19,276 nucleotides of DNA from positions 1-19,276 of the forward strand of contig JAJKJG010000133.1 in NCBI GenBank assembly GCA_021154065.1. Reading direction: 5' to 3'. The notes under the pieces are model-generated. The model saw nothing but the letters and a program-made list of their open reading frames with translations. It was not told the DNA's origin and made no database searches. The stretch is from Methylobacterium sp. (lineage in GTDB: Bacteria > Pseudomonadota > Alphaproteobacteria > Rhizobiales > Beijerinckiaceae). The position numbers and the translations under genes were made by a program. This document shows, in pieces, positions 1 to 7,001 of this stretch. How positions within the stretch are numbered: position 1 is the first letter of the stretch; the number at the start of each line of letters is the position of its first letter.

Positions 1-1196
1 AGCATGACGGCGAGGCACGGGCCTTCATGAATGCCGATCTTGACCACGAGGTCCTCGGTGCCGCGCGCCAAATTGAGCGCGTCCATCGCCGCGCGCATGC
101 GCAGGCCCGCGACGATCGCATGCTCCGGCTTAATGAACGTCGCCATCACGGCATCGCCGATGGTTTTCACGACGGCTCCGGCCTCGGCCGCGACGATCTC
201 GGTCAGGACGCGGAAATGCGCCCGCACGAGGTCGAAGGCGGCAAGGTCGCCGACCCGCTCGTAGAGCTCGGTCGAACCGCGCAGATCCGTGAACAGGAAG
301 GTCAGGCTGGTGATCTTGAGGCGCTGATCGACGTCGAGCGTGTCGGTTCGATAGATGTCGCGGAAGGTCTGGTTGGTGAGCAGGCGTTTTGCCGTCAGGA
401 AGGGCCGGCGATGCCCGAGGAGGTCGTGCAGCCGCTCGTCGGCGACCCACACGCCGGGCAGGACCCCGACGTCGCAGCGGTTCTCGAGCGACAGCCGCAG
501 CGGGCCGGGACGCATCTCGAGGGTCTCGTTCGCCGCGTGCACCTGGTCGAAGACGAGGGACAGGTTCTGGCGCTCGCGGGTCGGCTCTCCCTTGACGTCG
601 AGAAACTGCGTCGCATGCGTCACCGGGTCGAAGACAATCACGAATTTCGCCGGCAGTTGCAGGGCGAGCAGCGCCTTTTCGCCGGGCGGGAGCTCGATCG
701 CCTCGAGCGTGATCTCGTCGATGATCCCCTGGAGATCGTCCGGCAGATCGACCCCCGAGCCCCAGAAGATCTGACGGCAATAGTCCCACATCGGCAGGCT
801 GTTCGGATCGTGGGCGGCAACCCGGCGCACCCGCGGGCTGACCGTGAAGGTCACCTCGACCATCTCGTCGAGCGTCGGTTCGTATCCGGCGGCGCACAGC
901 GCGCAGCTGTATTCGGCGCGGTTCACGGATTTGAGCGTCGTGCCGGCGTCGAGGACGCCGCCGCAGCCGGGGCAGAGCACGTTCCAGGACAGCTCGAAAA
1001 GGCCGAGCCGCGCCGCGTGCAGGAAGGCCGCGATGACGGGCTCCTCGTCGAGACCATTTCGGGCTGCGAACGCCAGCGCGTTCGTCCGGTAGAGCGCATG
1101 GTCTGGCGCCTCCCGGACCAGCTGCTCGATCGCGGCCACCGCCGCCTCGTCGGCGGAGCTCCGTAACGCCTGGAACGGGGTATCGGCCTGATTCAT
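1..1196 (-). CDS. DUF5939-type class III adenylate cyclase, 3' end cut by window edge
   Basis: About 398 residues are visible, from ATG at 1196 to the left edge, with no stop. The N-terminal part has two CxxC pairs (C75/C78 and C98/C101) that look like a zinc ribbon, followed by the DUF5939 region. The catalytic domain starts near residue 298. FTDLRGST supplies the first metal-binding aspartate (D304) and KTIGDAVMA the second (D348); the 44-residue spacing is normal for class III cyclases. K344 sits where adenylate cyclases carry their adenine-selecting lysine (guanylate cyclases have Glu), so ATP is the likely substrate and cAMP the product. I see no membrane segment or signal peptide, so it should be cytoplasmic. 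It lies 88 bp downstream of the ArsR-type gene on the same strand, so co-transcription is possible. The rest of the catalytic domain is outside the window. Confidence 0.88.
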   Translation of the reverse strand, partial: MNQADTPFQALRSSADEAAVAAIEQLVREAPDHALYRTNALAFAARNGLDEEPVIAAFLHAARLGLFELSWNVLCPGCGGVLDAGTTLKSVNRAEYSCALCAAGYEPTLDEMVEVTFTVSPRVRRVAAHDPNSLPMWDYCRQIFWGSGVDLPDDLQGIIDEITLEAIELPPGEKALLALQLPAKFVIVFDPVTHATQFLDVKGEPTRERQNLSLVFDQVHAANETLEMRPGPLRLSLENRCDVGVLPGVWVADERLHDLLGHRRPFLTAKRLLTNQTFRDIYRTDTLDVDQRLKITSLTFLFTDLRGSTELYERVGDLAAFDLVRAHFRVLTEIVAAEAGAVVKTIGDAVMATFIKPEHAIVAGLRMRAAMDALNLARGTEDLVVKIGIHEGPCLAVM

Positions 1197-1284
1197 CCCA
1201 AGACCCTATCACGTCGCGGGGGAAATTGGCCGCCGCGGGCGCCGATCGGCTGAGCCGCGATGAGGACGGAGCGTTCGGCGTCCT

Positions 1285-2010
1285 TCAAGCCGCGGCAGCT
1301 TCCTGCGGCCCGAAGGTGAGCGTCCGCCCGTCGATGCCGAGAAGCTCCGCGAAGGCGGCGTGGCCTTCAGGCGAGACCGCGACGGCGCGGCCGTCGCGCT
1401 GGCGCTGGACCCAGCCCGACGCGAGGCAGTGGCTGCAGAAGGCGGTGCCGACGACGCCGGCGAGGTGATGGCGGCGCTCGGTCCAGTCGAGGCACGGCCG
1501 GCACAGCAAGCGCCGCCCGGCCCGCCGCTCGTCGAGAGGAAGCCCGAGGCGGGTAAAGAATTCCCGTCCGCTCGGCGTGATCTCGCCGGCGCCGTCGTTG
1601 AAGGCGACATGGCCGAGACCCTGCAGCGCGTCGGCGATCGCGACGCCGAGCCGCCCGGCGAGATGGTCGTAGCAGGTGCGGGCCGCCGCGAGCGCCGGGT
1701 CGATGCGGCGCAGCCGCGGATCGGGCGCATAGGCTTCGCCGCCGACGACCGCCATCGTCTCGAGCATCTGCGCGACGAGCGCCGAGGCCAGGCGGTAGTA
1801 GCGGTGCCGGCCCTGCGGCTCGACGGCGACGAGACGGCCGTCGAGGAGCTTCGCGAGATGGCCGCTCGCGGTCGGCGCGGCGATGCCGGCGAGGAAAGCG
1901 AGCTCCTTGGCGGTCCGCGCCCGCCCGTCCATGAGCGCGAGAAGGATGCGCGAACGGGCGGGGTCGCCGACGACCGAGGCAATCCAGGCGAGGTCGAGTT
2001 CCGAGCCCAT
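1285..2010 (-). CDS. ArsR-type winged-helix transcriptional regulator with two CxxC pairs
   Basis: A 241-residue protein with an ArsR-like winged helix at about residues 5-75: a conserved VVGDPARSRIL first helix, an AAPTASGHLAKL recognition helix and a GRHRYYRL wing. The long C-terminal half is typical of a larger ArsR subfamily; it has a CRPCLDWTERRHHLAG block (C170, C173) and a later FCSHC (C192, C195). The four cysteines could bind a metal or sense redox state, but no ligand can be assigned. I chose ATG 2010 because the N-terminal helix begins directly after it. A GTG at 2046 would add 12 residues without a better ribosome site. The 125-bp gap to the divergent DUF1127 gene may hold shared control signals. 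Confidence 0.85.
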   Translation of the reverse strand: MGSELDLAWIASVVGDPARSRILLALMDGRARTAKELAFLAGIAAPTASGHLAKLLDGRLVAVEPQGRHRYYRLASALVAQMLETMAVVGGEAYAPDPRLRRIDPALAAARTCYDHLAGRLGVAIADALQGLGHVAFNDGAGEITPSGREFFTRLGLPLDERRAGRRLLCRPCLDWTERRHHLAGVVGTAFCSHCLASGWVQRQRDGRAVAVSPEGHAAFAELLGIDGRTLTFGPQEAAAA

Positions 2011-2135
2011 GCCAGGAAGCTTAGTCGAACCCGATCGCGTCCGCACGCGCCATCGCTTCGGCCGCGGGCAAAGCGTTCGGCCGGGACTTTCAGGGCCGAT
2101 CCTCCGATCCTGTGATCCTCATGAAGGAGGGTTCG

Positions 2136-2393
2136 ATGGACACCATTTTCACGCGCCTCGATGCGGCGCCGGCCCGCGCCCCGAAGGCACGGGCGCTCCC
2201 GGCCTTCAGCCGATGGCTGAAGGCTTGCCTCGCCCGCAGCCGGCAGCGGCGCGACCTCGGCCTCCTAAGCGAGGAGCAGCTCAGGGACATCGGCCTCACC
2301 GCCGCCGACGTCCACCGGGAATGCCGGCGCTGGCCCTGGGACGGCGCCGCGTGGCCGGCGAGCGGTCGCGTCAGGCGATCGTCCGCGCGATGA
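2136..2393 (+). CDS. DUF1127 (YjiS-like) small protein
   Basis: An 85-residue basic protein. The C-terminal half carries the DUF1127 signature [19 protein letters not shown], followed by a Trp-containing tail, as in many alphaproteobacterial YjiS-like proteins. Some family members are linked to RNA turnover, phosphate/carbon metabolism or stress, but this one cannot be assigned. The start at 2136 is supported by a strong AAGGAGG at 2121-2127, 8 nt upstream. An in-frame ATG at 2121 overlaps that site and is less likely. The last 23 nt overlap the 3' end of the convergent thrS gene. Confidence 0.82.
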   Translation: MDTIFTRLDAAPARAPKARALPAFSRWLKACLARSRQRRDLGLLSEEQLRDIGLTAADVHRECRRWPWDGAAWPASGRVRRSSAR

Positions 2394-4389
2394 CGTGATG
2401 GCCGTCGAGGGCGAGATGCTCCTCGGGGCGGCCCTCGTCCTCCGCGAGGTGCGGACGCCGGTCGGGCGGCAGCGCCTCGGCCGCGAGATCGGCGAGCGCC
2501 GGCGCCAATCCTTGCGACCTTTGCTCCTGTGATCCAAGGCGGCGGATCGAGACCGTGCGCTCGGCCGCCTCCTTTCGCCCGACGACGAGGAGCACCGGCA
2601 CCTTGGCGAGCGAGTGCTCGCGGACCTTGTAGGTGATCTTCTCGTTGCGCAGGTCCGCCGCGGCGCGCAGGCCCGCCTTCTCGGCCGCGGCGATCACCTC
2701 GCGGGCGTAGGCGTCGGCGTCCGACGTGATCGTCGCGACGACGGCCTGCACCGGCGCGAGCCAGAGCGGGAAGTGGCCGGCGTAGTGCTCGATGAGGATG
2801 CCGGCGAAGCGTTCCATGGAGCCGCAGATCGCCCGGTGGACCATCGACGGCGTCTTCTTCGAGCCGTCGTGGTCGATGTAGAAGGCGCCGAAGCGCTCCG
2901 GCAGGTTGAAATCGACCTGCGTCGTGCCGCACTGCCAGTCGCGGCCGATCGCGTCGCGCAGCACGTACTCGAATTTCGGCCCGTAGAACGCGCCCTCCCC
3001 CGGATTGATCGCGGTCCTGATGCGGTTGCCGAAGCGCGCCGCGATCTCCTCGAGCACCCGGCCCATCACCGCCTCGGCGTGGTCCCACATGGCGTCGGTG
3101 CCGACGCGCTTGTCGGGCCGCGTCGAGAGCTTGACGACGATGTCGTTCTCGAAGCCGAAATCGGCATAGGTCGAGAGGATCAGATCGTTGATCTTGAGGC
3201 ACTCGGCGGCGAGTTGGTCCTCGGTGCAGAAGACGTGCGCGTCGTCCTGCGTGAAGGCGCGAACGCGCAGCAGCCCATGCAGGGCACCGGACGGCTCGTA
3301 GCGAGAGACGGCGCCGAATTCGGCAAGCCGCAGCGGCAGATCGCGGTACGACTTCAAACCGTACTTGAAGATCTGCACATGCCCCGGGCAGTTCATCGGC
3401 TTGATCGCGAAGACGCGCTCGTCCTCGGTCTGCGTGACGAACATGTTCTCGCGGTACCAGCCCCAATGGCCCGAGGTCTCCCACAGCGACTTGTCGAGGA
3501 TCTGCGGCGCATTGACCTCCTGGTAGTCGGCCTTGAGGCGGCGGCGCATGTAGGCGATGAGCTCCTGGAACAGCGTCCAGCCCTTCGGGTGCCAGAACAC
3601 GACGCCCGGCCCTTCTTCCTGGAAATGGAACAGGTCCATCTCGCGCCCAAGCCGGCGGTGGTCGCGCTTCTCAGCCTCCTCGAGCTGCTTCAGGTATTGC
3701 GTGAGTTCGCCGTCGGAAGCCCATGCCGTGCCGTAGATCCGCGTCAGCATCGGGTTCCTGGAATCGCCCCGCCAATAGGCACCGGCGACCTTCATCAGCT
3801 TGAAGGCGCCGCCGATCTTGCCGGTCGAGGTCATGTGCGGGCCGCGGCAGAGGTCGAACCATTCGCCCTGGGCATAGACCTTGAGGTCCTCCCCTTCCGG
3901 GATGGCGTCGATGAGCTCGAGCTTGAACAGCTCGCCCTTGTCGCGGAAGACCTGTTTCGCCTTGTCGCGGCTCCACACCTCCTTGGTGAAGGGTTTGTCG
4001 CGCGCGATGATCTCGCGCATCTTCGCCTCGATCGCCGGGAAGTCCTCCGGCGTGAACGGCTCGGGGCGGGCGAAGTCGTAATAGAAGCCGTTCTCGATCA
4101 CCGGGCCGATGGTGACCTGCGTGCCCGGATAGAGGCTCTGCACCGCCTCGGCGAGCACATGGGCGGCGTCGTGCCGGATGAGCTCGAGCGCGCGCGGGTC
4201 CTCGCGGGTCAGGAACTCGATCCGGGCGTCGCGAAGGATCGGGTCGGAAAGATCGGCGACGCGGCCGTCGAGCGCCATCGCGACGGTGCGCTTCGCAAGC
4301 GACTTCGCGATGCCGTCCGCGACCGCCCGCCCGGTGATCCCGGCCTCGTACTGCCGTTGCGCGCCGTCGGGGAATGTCAGGGTGATCAT
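2371..4389 (-). CDS. thrS: threonine--tRNA ligase
   Basis: A 672-residue class II aminoacyl-tRNA synthetase that charges tRNA-Thr in the cytoplasm. It has the full domain order: TGS (about 1-60), the editing/SAD domain with HDAAH (H73, H77) and DLCRGPH (C181, H185), the catalytic core (about 240-535) and the anticodon-binding domain (about 540-640). The three zinc ligands that select threonine are present: C334 in MNCPGH, H385 in QDDAH and H518 in MVHRA. About 30 low-complexity charged residues extend the C terminus beyond the usual end. The start ATG at 4389 has a GGGAG site upstream. It is the last gene of the scaffold-yidD-thrS run, 59 nt after yidD. Confidence 0.97.
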   Translation of the reverse strand: MITLTFPDGAQRQYEAGITGRAVADGIAKSLAKRTVAMALDGRVADLSDPILRDARIEFLTREDPRALELIRHDAAHVLAEAVQSLYPGTQVTIGPVIENGFYYDFARPEPFTPEDFPAIEAKMREIIARDKPFTKEVWSRDKAKQVFRDKGELFKLELIDAIPEGEDLKVYAQGEWFDLCRGPHMTSTGKIGGAFKLMKVAGAYWRGDSRNPMLTRIYGTAWASDGELTQYLKQLEEAEKRDHRRLGREMDLFHFQEEGPGVVFWHPKGWTLFQELIAYMRRRLKADYQEVNAPQILDKSLWETSGHWGWYRENMFVTQTEDERVFAIKPMNCPGHVQIFKYGLKSYRDLPLRLAEFGAVSRYEPSGALHGLLRVRAFTQDDAHVFCTEDQLAAECLKINDLILSTYADFGFENDIVVKLSTRPDKRVGTDAMWDHAEAVMGRVLEEIAARFGNRIRTAINPGEGAFYGPKFEYVLRDAIGRDWQCGTTQVDFNLPERFGAFYIDHDGSKKTPSMVHRAICGSMERFAGILIEHYAGHFPLWLAPVQAVVATITSDADAYAREVIAAAEKAGLRAAADLRNEKITYKVREHSLAKVPVLLVVGRKEAAERTVSIRRLGSQEQRSQGLAPALADLAAEALPPDRRPHLAEDEGRPEEHLALDGHHVIARTIA

Positions 4390-4448
4390 CGAGGACTCCC
4401 GCTCACTCCTGCAAACCGGGCAGGTAAGCTCAGGCTGGCGGATAGGGG

Positions 4449-4799
4449 TTACGAGCGGCCGCCGTCGGATTCGACCGCCTCGCAGAGCATCGCCGGCGCA
4501 TTGACGCCGCGCCAGCGTGCGTAGCGCCAGGGCTTATACCAGGCACTTTCGACGGGCAACGCCTCGGCCACGAGGTCGAGCCCCGACGTGCCGCCGGGGC
4601 CGCAGCGGCAGATGCGGGCAAATCCCATCCAGCCGCCGGCCCAGAGGCCGTGGCGGGCGATCGCCTCGTCGGCGTAGTCGGAGCACGACGGCAGGTGCCG
4701 GCAGTGGCGGCCGATGAGGCTCGACAACGTGAGCTGATAGGTGCGGATCAGCCCGCGGGCGGCCTGCCGCGGCAGCCGCTTCGGCAAGCCGCCGGCCAT
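4449..4799 (-). CDS. yidD: membrane protein insertion efficiency factor YidD
   Basis: A 116-residue protein with the YidD signature: an amphipathic N terminus ([16 protein letters not shown]), then [19 protein letters not shown] (residues 33-51), then the RICRCGPGG segment. YidD proteins sit at the inner face of the cytoplasmic membrane and assist YidC-dependent insertion. The ATG at 4799 shares one base with the TGA of the upstream scaffold gene, so translational coupling is likely. The C terminus ([13 protein letters not shown] onward) is longer than in the E. coli protein, as is common in alphaproteobacteria. yidC is not in this window; the neighbours reflect conserved synteny rather than a shared pathway. 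Confidence 0.95.
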   Translation of the reverse strand: MAGGLPKRLPRQAARGLIRTYQLTLSSLIGRHCRHLPSCSDYADEAIARHGLWAGGWMGFARICRCGPGGTSGLDLVAEALPVESAWYKPWRYARWRGVNAPAMLCEAVESDGGRS

Positions 4800-5251
4800 C
4801 ACTCGGCGGCTGCCGGCTGCGCCCGCCGCGCCGCGATCTCGTCGAGCGCGCTCACGACGGCGTCGAAGGTCAGCATCGTCGAGGCGTGCCGGGCCTTGAA
4901 ATTGCGCACCGGCTCGAGCACCCGCAGCTCCGCCCATTTGCCGGCCGGCGGCTCGGCGTTCTCCTTGAGCATCCGCCGCATCGCGTCGCGGACCTCGCGC
5001 AGCTCGGCGGCCGTCGCGCCGACGACGGTGCGGGCCATGATCGAGGACGAGGCCTGGCCGAGCGCGCAGGCCTTCACCTCATGGGCGAAGTCGGCGACGG
5101 TGTCGCCGGCGAGCTTCAGGTCGACGGTCACGGTCGAGCCGCACAGCCGCGAATGCGCCGTCGCGCTCGCGTCCGGACGCTCGAGGCGGCCGAGCCGCGG
5201 GATGTCGGCCGCCAGTTCCAGGATTCGCTTGTTGTAGATCTCGTTCAACAT
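4799..5251 (-). CDS. IscU/NifU-like iron-sulfur cluster scaffold protein lacking the third cysteine
   Basis: A 150-residue protein that aligns over its length with IscU-type scaffolds. It starts MLNEIYNKRILELA and has LCGSTVTV with C37, KACALGQASSS with C62 and a terminal KARHASTMLTFDAV helix. The third cluster cysteine of IscU (in HCS) is replaced by alanine (A123 in HAS), and the aspartate after the first cysteine is serine (S39). It keeps the fold but probably not the classical three-Cys/Asp site, so its role in Fe-S delivery is uncertain. RefSeq-style naming for this yidD-linked group is 'iron-sulfur cluster assembly scaffold protein'. It heads the operon with yidD and thrS and is divergent from folE. 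Longer upstream frames to 5827 run antisense through folE and are not part of it. Confidence 0.88.
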   Translation of the reverse strand: MLNEIYNKRILELAADIPRLGRLERPDASATAHSRLCGSTVTVDLKLAGDTVADFAHEVKACALGQASSSIMARTVVGATAAELREVRDAMRRMLKENAEPPAGKWAELRVLEPVRNFKARHASTMLTFDAVVSALDEIAARRAQPAAAE

Positions 5252-5273
5252 GGCGTGGTTGCGGATTGGCGCG

Positions 5274-5304
5274 TTGCCGAGCGCTGCGGCGCATCCAATA
5301 TAAG
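5274..5304 (+). promoter_or_regulatory. candidate sigma-70 promoter for folE
   Basis: TTGCCG at 5274-5279 and TATAAG at 5299-5304, spaced by 19 bp, lie in the 75-bp gap between the divergent scaffold gene and folE. The -10 match is good but the spacer is longer than ideal, and the leader would be only about 15 nt. This is a visual call only. Confidence 0.35.
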
Positions 5305-5326
5305 GGCTTGAACCGGGAACGGCGAG

Positions 5327-5953
5327 ATGGATGCGATCGTGAAGCCCCTGCGCGCGCTCGAGGCGAGGCCGCCGGAGCCGGAAGCCCCGCCGACGCGCGA
5401 GGAGGCGGAAGCGGCCGTGCGCACGCTCCTGCGCTGGGCCGGCGACGATCCGGCCCGGGAGGGCCTCGTCGATACGCCGCGGCGCGTCGCCAAGGCCTTC
5501 GAGGAGCTTTTCGCCGGCTATCGGACGAAGCCTTCCGACATCCTCGACCGGGTGTTCGAGGAGGTCGCCGGCTACGGCGACATCGTGCTCGTGCGCGACA
5601 TCCCGTTCGCGTCGCATTGCGAGCACCACATGATCCCCTTCACCGGCTGCGCCCACATCGCCTACTACCCCTCGAAGGGCGTCGTCGGGCTGTCGAAGCT
5701 CGCCCGCGTCGTCGACGCCTACGCCCGCCGCCTGCAGACGCAGGAGAGCCTGACGGTGCAGATCGCCGACACCATCGACGAGGCGCTGCGACCGCGCGGC
5801 GTCGCCGTGATGCTCGAGGCCGAGCACCTGTGCATGTCGATGCGCGGCGTCCGCAAGGCCGGCTCGTCGACGGTCACGACCCAGTTCACCGGCGTGTTCA
5901 AGGACGACCCGGCCGAGCAGGTCCGGTTCCTGACGCTCGTGCGCGGCGGCTAG
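5327..5953 (+). CDS. folE: GTP cyclohydrolase I (FolE type 1)
   Basis: A 208-residue enzyme that converts GTP to 7,8-dihydroneopterin triphosphate, the first committed step of folate synthesis. The T-fold family signature is complete. Zinc ligands C98 and H101 lie in [10 protein letters not shown] and C169 in HLCMSMRG. The substrate-binding stretches [10 protein letters not shown] and [13 protein letters not shown] are present. The first 20 residues are proline- and alanine-rich and poorly conserved. The start ATG at 5327 follows a weak purine-rich site. The gene is divergent from the scaffold operon and ends before a short hairpin at 5972-5990. Confidence 0.97.
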   Translation: MDAIVKPLRALEARPPEPEAPPTREEAEAAVRTLLRWAGDDPAREGLVDTPRRVAKAFEELFAGYRTKPSDILDRVFEEVAGYGDIVLVRDIPFASHCEHHMIPFTGCAHIAYYPSKGVVGLSKLARVVDAYARRLQTQESLTVQIADTIDEALRPRGVAVMLEAEHLCMSMRGVRKAGSSTVTTQFTGVFKDDPAEQVRFLTLVRGG

Positions 5954-5971
5954 CGGACTTTCGGACGCGGC

Positions 5972-5990
5972 GCTTGGCGAACGGCCAAGC
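5972..5990 (+). terminator. candidate hairpin downstream of folE
   Basis: GCTTGGC (5972-5978) pairs with GCCAAGC (5984-5990) around a 5-nt loop, 19 nt after the folE stop. There is no strong T tract, so intrinsic termination is possible but not certain. Confidence 0.35.
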
Positions 5991-6030
5991 TTGCGGGTAG
6001 GATTGCGTCTTCCACCCAGGGAGGCGCGTC

Positions 6031-6294
6031 ATGGACGTCCAAGCGAGACTGAGCGGCGTCTGCAAGCTCTTCGCAAAGGCGATCAAGCAGATCGAGAAGG
6101 ACATCCGCGACAAGGAGCGTCGCGTCAGGGCGCTCGGCGACGACATCGGGGATCTGCAGCGCCAACCGAAGCCGGACCAAGCCAAGATCCAGGAGCTCGC
6201 GCAAAGGCGGCAGGAGCTGGAGAGCGAGCTCGAAACGGACAGGAGCCAACTCGGCGCGTTCCAGGAGGAGTTCTCGGCATCCTGCAGCGGATAG
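6031..6294 (+). CDS. small coiled-coil protein of unknown function
   Basis: An 87-residue, highly charged protein. Residues 15-75 have heptad-like spacing of Leu/Ile with many Lys, Glu, Arg and Gln (IEKDIRDKERRVRALGDDI, then LAQRRQELESELETD), which suggests a two-stranded coiled coil. Two cysteines are present (C11 and C85). There is no signal peptide or membrane segment. A GGGAGG site at 6019-6024 precedes the ATG at 6031, which supports real translation. It lies alone between folE and hisI. I recognise no family and assign no function. Confidence 0.65.
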   Translation: MDVQARLSGVCKLFAKAIKQIEKDIRDKERRVRALGDDIGDLQRQPKPDQAKIQELAQRRQELESELETDRSQLGAFQEEFSASCSG

Positions 6295-6350
6295 GCGTCT
6301 CGGGGGCGCGCGCCAAGGCTTGACGACCCTCCCGCCCGGTGGAAGCTGAA

Positions 6351-6380
6351 ACGCCCGGCGGAGGAAGCCGGGCGTCTTCG
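6351..6380 (+). terminator. candidate intrinsic terminator upstream of hisI
   Basis: A perfect 9-bp stem, ACGCCCGGC (6351-6359) with GCCGGGCGT (6367-6375), has a 7-nt loop and is followed by CTTCGTTC. It probably ends transcripts of the small coiled-coil gene. The T tract is weak. It lies just 21 nt before the hisI start, so it could instead act in the hisI leader. Confidence 0.55.
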
Positions 6381-6396
6381 TTCAAGGGACTTGTCG

Positions 6397-6849
6397 ATGC
6401 CCACGCTCCCCTTCCCCGTCGCCGCGTCGAGGCAGGAGCTGGAGGAAGGCCGCGTGCTCGCCCCCCGCTTCGGCCCGGACGGCCTCGTCACCGCGGTCGC
6501 GGCCGACGCCGATACCGGCGAGGTGCTGATGGTCGCGCACATGAACGCCGAGGCGCTGGCGCGGACGCTTCAGACCGGCGAGGCCTGGTACTGGTCGCGC
6601 TCGCGCGGCGAGCTGTGGCGCAAGGGCTTAACGAGCGGCCAGCTCCAGACCGTCGTCGAGGCCCGCATCGACTGCGACCAGGACGCCGTCCTCCTCAAGG
6701 TCCGCGTCGCCGGCGACGGCGGCTGCTGCCACACTGGAAGGCGCTCGTGCTTTTATCGGGTGGTGGAGAGCGCCGCGGCCGGAGGGCAGCGCGGCGGCGG
6801 GGGCGCGGTCTCACCCGAGGGGGCGCAGTGGCGGTTGCGCGGCCTCTAA
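6397..6849 (+). CDS. hisI: phosphoribosyl-AMP cyclohydrolase
   Basis: A 150-residue cytoplasmic enzyme that opens the purine ring of phosphoribosyl-AMP in histidine biosynthesis. The family signature is intact: [13 protein letters not shown] (66-78), the metal-binding IDCDQDA (D92, C93, D94, D96) and [11 protein letters not shown] (C110, C111, H112, C118). There is no fused HisE domain, so PRA-PH must be encoded elsewhere. The ATG at 6397 is preferred over the in-frame TTG at 6391 because AAGGGA at 6384-6389 sits 7 nt upstream of it. The last 25 residues are glycine-rich and not part of the core fold. Confidence 0.95.
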   Translation: MPTLPFPVAASRQELEEGRVLAPRFGPDGLVTAVAADADTGEVLMVAHMNAEALARTLQTGEAWYWSRSRGELWRKGLTSGQLQTVVEARIDCDQDAVLLKVRVAGDGGCCHTGRRSCFYRVVESAAAGGQRGGGGAVSPEGAQWRLRGL

Positions 6850-6888
6850 CGGATCGCGCCGCGAACGCACGAACGAGGCCCGCGCAGT

Positions 6889-6956
6889 GAACCCCTCCCC
6901 GGCGGGGCCTCGAACGGGAGAGGGGTTCGAAGTGTGGCAATTTGTGGTTTTTTGCC
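6889..6956 (+). terminator. probable intrinsic terminator after hisI
   Basis: GAACCCCTC (6889-6897) pairs with GAGGGGTTC (6920-6928) around a GC-rich loop that has its own short pairing. A T-rich stretch with a run of six T follows at about 6940-6954. It separates hisI from the oxidoreductase gene starting at 7002. Confidence 0.55.
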
Positions 6957-7001
6957 GCGCGCGGTATCCAGACCGCCGCCCCTCGACTTTCCGGAGCCTG
7001 C

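Noticed and set aside
27..1166. 379-residue plus-strand frame and 360-residue minus-strand frame (130-1212)
   Set aside because: Both are shadows of the cyclase gene, which reads in another minus-strand frame with intact catalytic motifs and no stop before the window edge.
4390..4448. T-box or other tRNA-sensing leader before thrS
   Set aside because: The gap after yidD is only 59 nt, with no specifier/antiterminator structure; T-boxes on thrS belong mainly to Firmicutes.
2614..4524. 636-residue open frame on the plus strand opposite thrS
   Set aside because: It is an antisense shadow of a complete, well-recognised ThrRS in high-GC DNA; its composition is Arg/Asp/Leu/Val-rich with no family motif, and it runs past the thrS start.
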